5,680 nt of DNA from an uncultured Lachnospiraceae bacterium (lineage in GTDB: Bacteria; Bacillota_A; Clostridia; Lachnospirales; Lachnospiraceae): assembly GCA_902795985.1 (NCBI GenBank), contig CADBNG010000108.1, positions 1 to 5,680 on the forward strand, written 5' to 3'. Position numbers and translations under genes: made by a program. Below the pieces are notes generated by a model. It was not told the DNA's origin. It ran no database searches and was given only the letters and a program-made list of their open reading frames with translations. Shown piece after piece: positions 1 through 4,766 of this stretch; positions within the stretch are counted from its first letter, which is position 1, and the number at the start of each line of letters is the position of its first letter.

Positions 1-969
1 ACCTGGCTGAACTATCTGGAAGGCATCATGCATACCGGACAGAGAAACCAGTTCCGTATCCGTGTATCCAATGACGCCTATGATAAGGGCATCCGCCTGA
101 AGGATTTCGCGGAAGTCATTTACCACATGATCATGGATGAGTTCGACGCGGTCGTCGACAAGTGCCAGGTCACCCTTGTCACCGATAAGGCAAAGGTCGA
201 GCAGATCCTCAACGAGGAAGCAATGCCCCGCTACAATGCCCGTGACGACAGGCTGGCATCCATGACGGACGAGTCCGTAGACCGCTTCTTCACCTGCGTG
301 CTCTGCCAGTCCTTCGCTCCGTCTCACTGCTGCGTTGTTACGCCCGAACGTCTCGGCCTTTGCGGCGCCGTTTCATGGCTCGACGCGAAAGCGACCTACG
401 AGCTCAACCCGAACGGCCCGTCCCAGCCGATCCTGAAGGAAGGCTGCCTCGACGAGCGTACCGGCCGCTATGAGACCGTCAACCAGACCGTCAACGAAGC
501 CACCCACGGCGCCGTCGACAACGTCACGCTGTACTCCATCATGGAAGATCCGATGACCTCCTGCGGATGCTTCGAATGCATTTCCGGCATCGAGCCGCTT
601 TCCAACGGATTCATCGTCTGCAACCGTGAGTACACCGGCATGACCCCGTCGGGCATGACCTTCGGCGAACTCGCCTCCTGCACGGGCGGCGGCGTTCAGA
701 CCCCCGGTTACATGGGCCACGGCCGTCACTTCATCGCTTCCAAGAAGTTCATCGCGGCGGAAGGCGGTATCAAACGTATCGTCTGGATGCCGAAAGAACT
801 GAAGGACGATGTTGCCGAAAAGCTGAACAAGACCGCTTTCGAGCTCTACGGAATCGAGAACTTCACCGATTACATCTGTGATGAAACCGATACCACCGAT
901 ATGGAAGAGCTCTACGCGATCCTGACGGAAAAAGGCCATCCGGTCCTCGAGATGGAGCCGCTTCTGTAA
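1..969 (+). CDS. acsB: Acetyl-CoA synthase (CO dehydrogenase/acetyl-CoA synthase beta subunit), C-terminal part, 5'-truncated by window edge
   Basis: This enzyme makes acetyl-CoA from CO, CoA and the methyl group of the corrinoid iron-sulfur protein at the nickel-containing A-cluster, in the cytoplasm. The frame is open from base 1 (T-W-L-N-Y...) to TAA at 967-969, giving 322 codons. All A-cluster ligands are visible: TCVLCQSFAPSHCC supplies the cysteines equivalent to C506, C509 and C518 of the Moorella enzyme, LGLCG gives C528, and SCGCFEC gives the C595-G-C597 pair that binds the distal nickel. The first ligand codon is at 295-297. Counting from these ligands, the spacing matches Moorella AcsB with no gap and the protein would end at residue 729, the known Moorella length, so the C-terminus is complete. 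The N-terminal CODH-binding domain lies outside the window. The neighbour acsV supports the call. Nothing looks broken. Confidence 0.97.
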   Translation, partial: TWLNYLEGIMHTGQRNQFRIRVSNDAYDKGIRLKDFAEVIYHMIMDEFDAVVDKCQVTLVTDKAKVEQILNEEAMPRYNARDDRLASMTDESVDRFFTCVLCQSFAPSHCCVVTPERLGLCGAVSWLDAKATYELNPNGPSQPILKEGCLDERTGRYETVNQTVNEATHGAVDNVTLYSIMEDPMTSCGCFECISGIEPLSNGFIVCNREYTGMTPSGMTFGELASCTGGGVQTPGYMGHGRHFIASKKFIAAEGGIKRIVWMPKELKDDVAEKLNKTAFELYGIENFTDYICDETDTTDMEELYAILTEKGHPVLEMEPLL

Positions 970-1015
970 TTCGGACTTTCATTCATATCCCGTAACCCGA
1001 CACTGGACTCATACA

Positions 1016-1053
1016 GGGCTGCCACCGGAACACTCAGGCGGCAGCCCTTTTTT
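1016..1053 (+). terminator. Rho-independent terminator after acsB
   Basis: GGGCTGCC (1016-1023) pairs perfectly with GGCAGCCC (1040-1047), and CC (1025-1026) can pair with GG (1037-1038) after one mismatch. The stem is followed directly by six Ts (1048-1053), the classical intrinsic terminator layout. It sits 46 bases after the acsB stop. Unusually, the T-tract touches the ribosome binding site of acsV, so acsV is reached either by read-through or from a promoter not visible in the short gap. Confidence 0.85.
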
Positions 1054-1060
1054 AAGGAAG
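1054..1060 (+). promoter_or_regulatory. Ribosome binding site of acsV
   Basis: AAGGAAG lies just upstream of the ATG at 1063 and directly after the terminator T-tract. It fixes the acsV start, because no other in-frame start lies between it and the hairpin. A ribosome loading here would cover the T-tract. Confidence 0.7.
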
Positions 1061-1062
1061 AT

Positions 1063-2994
1063 ATGGCAGATATTATTTTTCAGATTGAAAACGGCGAAGC
1101 GATCCACGTCTCCGCGAATTCCGGGGACAATCTTCTGGAGATCGCGCGCAGCGCGAACATCGCGATCGACGCTCCCTGCTCCGGCAACGGGGCCTGCGGC
1201 AAATGCCGCGTAAAACTTCTGGAAGGAGAAGTGGACGGCCAGAAAACCTCCCACATCTCGCAGGAGGACTATGACGACGGCTGGCGGCTCAGCTGTGCCT
1301 GCCGGATCAGCGGCGACGCGCCGGTGACCGTCATGGTGCCGGATATCGCGTCCGCCTACCAGAGCCGGATCAAGACCGCCGACCTTTCCGACGAGCGGGA
1401 AATCCGGATCTTCGACGCCATCCGCGGCAGCATGGAAGAAGCCGGTCTCGGGATCGAGCATCCTTTCGAATCCGTTACCGTTTCGATGAGCGAACCGACC
1501 CCGGACGACACCCTCCCGGACAATGAGCGGCTGATCAACGCCTTAAAAGCCGCCGCCGGCGCGGAAAAAGTCCGTCTGGGTTCCTGGACTCTCCGGCGGC
1601 TGGCGGCCGTTATGAGGGAAAAGAACTTTACGCTCTCCGCCATCTGCAGACGGGAAGGGGATCTTCTTCTTGTCTATGACGTCCTTCCCGGCGGTGATCC
1701 GGCCCGGATCTGCGGCGCCGCGATCGATATCGGCACCACAACCGTTTCCGGCGTCCTGACCGAGATGGACAGCGGCAAGATCATTGCCAAGGCTTCCGTC
1801 GGCAACGGGCAGATCCGCTACGGAGCGGATGTCATCAACCGCATTATCGAGCAGAGCCGCACCGGCGGTGTGGAAAAGCTGCAGAGAGCCATCATTGATG
1901 AAACGCTCCTGCCGCTGATGGACCTTCTGGTCCGCCAGGCCGGTGTCGACAACGGCCAGATCGTCCGCGTGACGATCGCCGGAAATACGACCATGAACCA
2001 TCTTCTGATCGGCGCGAGCGCCGATTCCCTGAGGATGGATCCCTATATCCCGACCTTCTTCCACTGCGATCCCTTCGCGGCGGCGGATCTCGGCCTTCCG
2101 GTCAATCCGCAGGCGCTCGTTTTCATCGCGCCCAATATCGGCTCCTATGTCGGAGGCGATATCACCGCGGGCACCATGGCCAGCATGATCTGGAACATGG
2201 AGACCTTCTCCCTGTTCATCGATCTGGGCACGAACGGCGAGATCGTTTTCGGGAACAACGAATTCCTGATGAGCTGTGCCTGTTCCGCCGGACCTGCCTT
2301 TGAGGGCGGCGACATTTCCTGCGGCATGCGGGCCACGGACGGCGCGATCGAAGCCATTTCGATCGATAAGGAAACGATGGAGCCCGAAGTGCGGATCGTC
2401 GGAAAAGCCGGCCAGAAGCCGGTCGGCATCTGCGGCAGCGGCATCATCGATATCATCGCGGAGCTGTTCCGCTGCGGCATCATCGATTCCAAGGGAAAAT
2501 TCGTCCGGGAAGGCAGCCGGATCCGCAAGGATAAAAACGACATGCACCGCTATGTCCTGTTCGACCCGCACGAGAGCGAGACCGGACGGGAGATCTGCAT
2601 CAACGAAGTGGATATCGAATCCTTTATCCGCGCGAAAGGCGCGATCTATTCCGCGATCGACACCATGCTGCAGACGCTGGACATGACCCCGGACGTGATC
2701 GACAACATTTACATCGCGGGCGGTATCGGCAGCGGCATCAATATCGAGAACGCGATCCGCATCGGTATGCTTCCGGATGTCGAACGGGAAAAATACGATT
2801 ATATCGGGAATTCCTCCCTGGCCGGCGCCTACGGGATCACCGTATCCGACGCGGCGGCGGAAAAGGTAGGGGAGATCGCCTCGAACATGACCTATCTGGA
2901 GCTCTCGACCTACCCGGGCTACATGGATCATTTCGTCGCGGCCTGCTTCCTGCCGCACACGGACGCTTCCCTCTTCCCGTCGGTGCAGAGCTGA
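1063..2994 (+). CDS. acsV: Reductive activator of corrinoid iron-sulfur protein (AcsV/RACo type, DUF4445 ASKHA ATPase with N-terminal 2Fe-2S domain)
   Basis: The product (643 aa) is predicted to reduce inactive Co(II) corrinoid iron-sulfur protein to Co(I), coupling electron transfer to ATP hydrolysis, in the cytoplasm. Residues 1-95 form a plant-type ferredoxin domain: C39-X5-C45-X2-C48 and a fourth ligand in LSCAC (C78, with C80 also close). A linker region of about 115 residues follows. The ASKHA ATPase part starts near 215: IDIGTTTV at 221-228 (phosphate 1), IAGNTTMNH at 305-313, FIDLGTNGEIV at 385-395 (phosphate 2), CSAGPAFEGG at 407-416, CGSGIID at 457-463, and IYIAGGIGSGINIENA at 549-564 (adenosine-type motif). 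The end FLPHTDASLFPS is typical of RACo proteins. It lacks the C-terminal ferredoxin of RamA-type activators. Length fits RACo (about 630 aa). Placement after acsB makes the corrinoid iron-sulfur protein the likely partner rather than a methyltransferase corrinoid protein. Confidence 0.93.
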   Translation: MADIIFQIENGEAIHVSANSGDNLLEIARSANIAIDAPCSGNGACGKCRVKLLEGEVDGQKTSHISQEDYDDGWRLSCACRISGDAPVTVMVPDIASAYQSRIKTADLSDEREIRIFDAIRGSMEEAGLGIEHPFESVTVSMSEPTPDDTLPDNERLINALKAAAGAEKVRLGSWTLRRLAAVMREKNFTLSAICRREGDLLLVYDVLPGGDPARICGAAIDIGTTTVSGVLTEMDSGKIIAKASVGNGQIRYGADVINRIIEQSRTGGVEKLQRAIIDETLLPLMDLLVRQAGVDNGQIVRVTIAGNTTMNHLLIGASADSLRMDPYIPTFFHCDPFAAADLGLPVNPQALVFIAPNIGSYVGGDITAGTMASMIWNMETFSLFIDLGTNGEIVFGNNEFLMSCACSAGPAFEGGDISCGMRATDGAIEAISIDKETMEPEVRIVGKAGQKPVGICGSGIIDIIAELFRCGIIDSKGKFVREGSRIRKDKNDMHRYVLFDPHESETGREICINEVDIESFIRAKGAIYSAIDTMLQTLDMTPDVIDNIYIAGGIGSGINIENAIRIGMLPDVEREKYDYIGNSSLAGAYGITVSDAAAEKVGEIASNMTYLELSTYPGYMDHFVAACFLPHTDASLFPSVQS

Positions 2995-3002
2995 AGACAA
3001 GC

Positions 3003-3030
3003 GGATCAATGGGGTCTGTCCCCCTGATCC
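3003..3030. repeat. Palindrome GGATCA...TGATCC with GGGG-TCTGT-CCCC core, between acsV and the DUF3786 gene
   Basis: GGATCA (3003-3008) pairs with TGATCC (3025-3030), and inside it GGGG (3011-3014) pairs with CCCC (3020-3023) around the loop TCTGT. On the reverse strand the core reads GGGGACAGACCCC, one base different from the GGGGACAGTCCC word of the cluster at 3671-3827. No T-tract follows, so it is not a standard terminator. It occupies most of the 48-bp gap and ends just before the ribosome binding site of the next gene. Confidence 0.75.
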
Positions 3031-3042
3031 AGACAGGTAAAG

Positions 3043-3669
3043 ATGATGGAAATCAAGAATAATAAAGAGGAGCTCCCTCTTCAGTACTATACCGAAAAGT
3101 TTGCCGGAATTGACCCGGTCCAGCGGGCAAAAGAGCTGACCATTCCCTACGAAAACGAATGCTTCTCTCTCTCCATGCTGGGTCAGTTCTATCGGGTTCA
3201 TTGGCCGGACGGCGCCTTTTTCTGCGATGACGCGTCCGCCCTGGCGATGCATTCCAATCAGGCAAAGATTTTTCTGCTGCGATATATTCTTACAGGAAAG
3301 CCTCTGCCGTCCACCGGGAAATACCTGGCGTTCCGCGAGCTTCCGTGGGGCGAGGTCTATATCCAGCCCTTCACCGGCCGCTGCCTGACCCGTTCCGCCT
3401 GGAAGTATCAAAGCAATCCGGACGGCTTCTGTACCGCCGCGAAGGCTCTGGGCGGCATCCCCGTGGATCACGCCGACGCCGGCTTCCGTTTCGACCTGAT
3501 CGGCGACTACCACCTGATTTTCTACCTCTGGTCCGGGGATGAAGAATTCCCTCCCAGCGCCCAGGTGGAGTTTTCCAACAACTTCGCCGCCGGCTTTACC
3601 GCGGAAGACAGCGTTGTCGCCGCGGAAATGATCATCAGCGCCATCTCGGCTGAAATGAAAAAACAGTGA
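3043..3669 (+). CDS. DUF3786 family protein, function unknown
   Basis: A 208-aa soluble protein with no signal peptide or membrane segment. I recognise DUF3786 from the overall pattern: a short N-terminal part ending in LSMLGQFYRVHWPDG (43-57), a hydrophobic KIFLLRYILTG segment (75-85), the signature FRELPWGEVY (97-106), a GFCTAAKALGG segment (128-138), and WSGDEEFPPSAQ (163-174). The molecular role of the family is not established as far as I know. Some family members carry an Fe-S domain; this one does not, and its cysteines (40, 61, 114, 130) are scattered. It follows acsV by 48 bp on the same strand, so it is probably co-transcribed. The first two codons are both ATG (3043 and 3046). AGG at 3035-3037 is 5 or 8 bases away, so the second start may be the one used. 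The gene reads intact up to TGA at 3667-3669. Confidence 0.85.
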   Translation: MMEIKNNKEELPLQYYTEKFAGIDPVQRAKELTIPYENECFSLSMLGQFYRVHWPDGAFFCDDASALAMHSNQAKIFLLRYILTGKPLPSTGKYLAFRELPWGEVYIQPFTGRCLTRSAWKYQSNPDGFCTAAKALGGIPVDHADAGFRFDLIGDYHLIFYLWSGDEEFPPSAQVEFSNNFAAGFTAEDSVVAAEMIISAISAEMKKQ

Positions 3670-3670
3670 A

Positions 3671-3693
3671 CCGAAGGGGACAGTCCCTTTCGG
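3671..3693. repeat. Hairpin 1 of cluster (10-bp stem, CAG loop)
   Basis: 3671-3680 pairs with 3684-3693 as a continuous 10-bp stem (CCGAAGGGGA with TCCCTTTCGG, one G-U pair at 3676/3688) closed by the three-base loop CAG. It begins two bases after the DUF3786 stop codon. Confidence 0.8.
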
Positions 3694-3702
3694 CACCCTG
3701 CT

Positions 3703-3736
3703 CCGTCCCTTTCGGTCCACGAGCCGAAGGGGACGG
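3703..3736. repeat. Hairpin 2 of cluster (13-bp stem)
   Basis: CCGTCCCTTTCGG (3703-3715) pairs with CCGAAGGGGACGG (3724-3736) over 13 bp with one G-U pair, around an 8-base loop. It shares bases 3727-3735 with the alternative hairpin at 3727-3752, so the two cannot form together. Confidence 0.8.
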
Positions 3737-3752
3737 TTCTTTTCGTCCCCTT
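3727..3752. repeat. Hairpin 2b of cluster, alternative to hairpin 2
   Basis: AAGGGGACG (3727-3735) pairs perfectly with CGTCCCCTT (3744-3752) around the loop GTTCTTTT. It competes with hairpin 2 for the 3727-3735 arm. Confidence 0.75.
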
Positions 3753-3784
3753 GCTCCATCCCTTTCGGGCTGTATGAATCACAA

Positions 3785-3827
3785 GCCGAAGGGGGCGAAG
3801 GGGACAGTCCTCTTCGCCCCCTTCGGC
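3785..3827. repeat. Hairpin 3 of cluster (20-bp stem, CAG loop)
   Basis: The longest palindrome in the window: 3785-3800 and 3812-3827 are perfect reverse complements over 16 bp. The stem continues with one G-U pair and three more pairs (3801-3804 with 3808-3811) to the loop CAG, the same loop as hairpin 1. It ends nine bases from the thiN stop. No T-tract follows on either strand, so it is not a canonical terminator, though it could still block read-through between the convergent genes. Confidence 0.85.
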
Positions 3828-3836
3828 ACGCGTCTG

Positions 3837-4463
3837 TCATTCTCTTCGGATTTTCATCAGCAGAAGCCGGCCTTCTTTCACCGTAACCTCCGCTGTCTTC
3901 CCGGGCAGCACTTCGTTGCTGACCGCGTATTGGTATTCGCTTTCGATTTCCCCGTCCTGAAGGGGGAACTTCGCGTTTTTAATGGTGATGCCCCGGGCCG
4001 TTCCGGTCATGTTTAAAAGAGAAAAATAACGACAGCTGTCCGGGATCAGGACCGTCTGCCCCGAAATCACTTCCATTTCGGCATAATCATCCAGCAGGAC
4101 CGCATGGACCCCGCAGCGTTCCAGATAGAACAGCAGATAGATATTCACCAGGGTATGGTCTTCCCTTCCCCCTGTCGCCCCGAGGATCAGGATCTCTGAA
4201 AAGCCCCGTTTCACGGCCTCTTTCGCGGCATAGACGGTATCCGTATCATCCTTTTCACAGGGAAGGACAATGGTCTCCACATCAATCTGCGGATTCTCGC
4301 AGGAATCAAAATCCCCGACGACCAGGCCCGGCGCAAGAGCCAGCCCTTCCCGGTGTTTCAGACCGCTGTCGCAGTAGACCGCGAAGTCGTCTTCCTTCAA
4401 ATATTTCCGGATATCGCCGTAATCGAGAATACCCGCTCCGCCGATGATCACGCATCTTCCCAT
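3837..4463 (-). CDS. thiN: Thiamine pyrophosphokinase (thiamine diphosphokinase)
   Basis: Predicted to transfer pyrophosphate from ATP to thiamine, giving thiamine diphosphate, in the cytoplasm. At 208 aa it has the usual bacterial length. Family motifs appear in order: IIGGAGI near the N-terminus (6-12), CDSG (31-34), VVGDFDS (48-54), the acidic KDDTDT (71-76) with the following helix, and LGATGGREDH (94-103). The C-terminal beta domain that completes the thiamine site carries the conserved SNE (182-184). The ATG start (4461-4463) has an AAGGAG site 9 bases upstream. It is transcribed towards the acs genes and away from fhs. Thiamine diphosphate serves pyruvate:ferredoxin oxidoreductase, which draws on acetyl-CoA in acetogens, so a metabolic link is possible but not shown. 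I see no thiamine-diphosphate riboswitch in its short leader. Confidence 0.93.
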   Translation of the reverse strand: MGRCVIIGGAGILDYGDIRKYLKEDDFAVYCDSGLKHREGLALAPGLVVGDFDSCENPQIDVETIVLPCEKDDTDTVYAAKEAVKRGFSEILILGATGGREDHTLVNIYLLFYLERCGVHAVLLDDYAEMEVISGQTVLIPDSCRYFSLLNMTGTARGITIKNAKFPLQDGEIESEYQYAVSNEVLPGKTAEVTVKEGRLLLMKIRRE

Positions 4464-4472
4464 AACCGTCTT

Positions 4473-4489
4473 CTCCTTCCCTGCAGGGA
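4473..4489 (-). promoter_or_regulatory. thiN ribosome binding site with abutting 12-bp palindrome
   Basis: On the minus strand AAGGAG (4473-4478) lies 9 bases before the thiN ATG and supports that start. Its upstream edge overlaps TCCCTGCAGGGA (4478-4489), a perfect 12-bp palindrome. As DNA this could be a small operator. As RNA it has too little room for a loop to form a strong hairpin. Confidence 0.55.
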
Positions 4490-4507
4490 TTCCAAAAGGC
4501 CTTAATT

Positions 4508-4536
4508 ATTTTATCATTTCGCTTCATTTCCAACAA
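4508..4536 (-). promoter_or_regulatory. Candidate sigma-70-type promoter of thiN
   Basis: Reading the minus strand, TTGTTG (-35, 4531-4536) is followed by a 17-bp spacer and TAAAAT (-10, 4508-4513). Spacing is optimal and the -10 box matches the consensus at five of six bases. Transcription would start near 4501, leaving a leader of about 37 bases, too short for a riboswitch. Confidence 0.6.
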
Positions 4537-4587
4537 CCGGAAACCGGAGCCGCGCTCTCCATCCGGCCCTCTTTTATGACTTCTTCG

Positions 4588-4609
4588 GGGTAACCGCCGG
4601 GTAATCGCC
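4588..4609 (+). repeat. Tandem 11-bp repeat GGGTAAYCGCC upstream of fhs
   Basis: GGGTAACCGCC (4588-4598) is followed without a gap by GGGTAATCGCC (4599-4609), 10 of 11 bases identical. The period is close to one helical turn, as expected of a site bound by two protein subunits on one DNA face. It ends 17 bases before the first TATAAT box of fhs. A regulator site is an inference. Confidence 0.5.
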
Positions 4610-4625
4610 CGATTTATTCTATATT

Positions 4626-4671
4626 TATAATAAAGTTCATTTTTTTGTTTTCTATTTATTAAAAATATAAT
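4626..4671 (+). promoter_or_regulatory. Promoter region of fhs with two TATAAT boxes
   Basis: Two perfect -10 boxes occur: TATAAT at 4626-4631 and TATAAT at 4666-4671, 40 bp apart, inside strongly AT-rich DNA. For the second, TTGTTT (4645-4650) is the best -35 candidate with a short 15-bp spacer. The first has no recognisable -35 box, but the tandem GGGTAAYCGCC repeat covers the place where one would be, which may mean an activator is needed. Use of the second box would start RNA near 4678 and leave a leader of about 90 bases. Confidence 0.6.
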
Positions 4672-4675
4672 AGAA
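4650..4675. promoter_or_regulatory. Dyad TTCTATT-N12-AATAGAA across the fhs -10 box
   Basis: TTCTATT (4650-4656) and AATAGAA (4669-4675) are perfect 7-bp inverted copies with a 12-base gap, and the right arm overlaps the TATAAT at 4666-4671. Such a place suits a repressor site, but the DNA is so AT-rich that chance is a real alternative. Confidence 0.3.
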
Positions 4676-4677
4676 TA

Positions 4678-4766
4678 AAGAAAGAATTACATTTCGTACT
4701 CAACAGATCCGAAGGATTCTAAAGTAACCAAAGTCTTCAGTCAGAAAGGAAAGGAAAAATCAAGGC
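4678..4766 (+). promoter_or_regulatory. fhs leader and ribosome binding site
   Basis: The untranslated leader is purine-rich. Its only local fold I can see is AGATCC (4705-4710) with GGATTCT (4714-4720), a small stem with one bulge and a GAA loop. The ribosome binding site is probably GAAAGGAAAGGA (4744-4755), about 12 bases before the ATG at 4767. AAGG at 4762-4765 is too close to the start. No tetrahydrofolate riboswitch consensus is recognisable. Confidence 0.5.

Larger units (their letters stand above)
3671..3827. repeat. Cluster of nested GGGGACAGTCCC/CCGAAGGGG palindromes between convergent genes
   Basis: Almost all of the 167-bp space between the DUF3786 stop and the thiN stop is palindromic. 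Recurring words are CCGAAGGGG (or its TTTCGG complement), GGGGACAG/GGGGACGG and CGTCCCC. TGCTCCGTCCCTTTCGG (3699-3715) and TGCTCCATCCCTTTCGG (3752-3768) are direct copies, 16 of 17 identical and 53 bp apart. Each is followed by CACGAGCCGAAGGGG (3718-3732) or CACAAGCCGAAGGGG (3780-3794). This shows internal duplication. The design resembles REP-like intergenic palindromes, some of which are moved by RAYT (IS200-like) transposases in other genomes. That link is an inference, as no transposase gene is present here. Confidence 0.85.

Noticed and set aside
373..939. Minus-strand open frame of 188 codons opposite acsB
   Set aside because: It is antisense to the A-cluster coding region, which is conserved residue for residue. 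The frame is open because of codon bias and shows no domain of its own.
3671..3827. CRISPR array
   Set aside because: The repeated units are palindromic, irregularly spaced and overlap each other. There are no equal-length unique spacers and no cas genes.
3785..3836. Bidirectional intrinsic terminator between the DUF3786 gene and thiN
   Set aside because: The stem is strong but no run of Ts follows on either strand, so it was annotated as a repeat only.
1543..3840. Long minus-strand open frame of 765 codons across acsV, the DUF3786 gene and the palindrome cluster
   Set aside because: It lies opposite two well-supported genes and the repeats. Its translation is rich in R, D, G and A with no recognisable domain, as expected from the antisense of GC-rich codons.
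3666..4016. Plus-strand open frame starting with GTG at the DUF3786 stop and running through the palindromes
   Set aside because: The peptide is a translation of the repeats followed by the antisense of thiN. There is no ribosome binding site or family resemblance.
4628..4661. Inverted pair TAATAAA/TTTATTA in the fhs promoter region
   Set aside because: Seven-base A/T pairs are expected by chance in DNA this AT-rich, and the pair does not line up with a promoter element.
4678..4766. Tetrahydrofolate riboswitch before fhs
   Set aside because: The leader is short and purine-rich with only a small stem, and none of the conserved riboswitch segments is recognisable.
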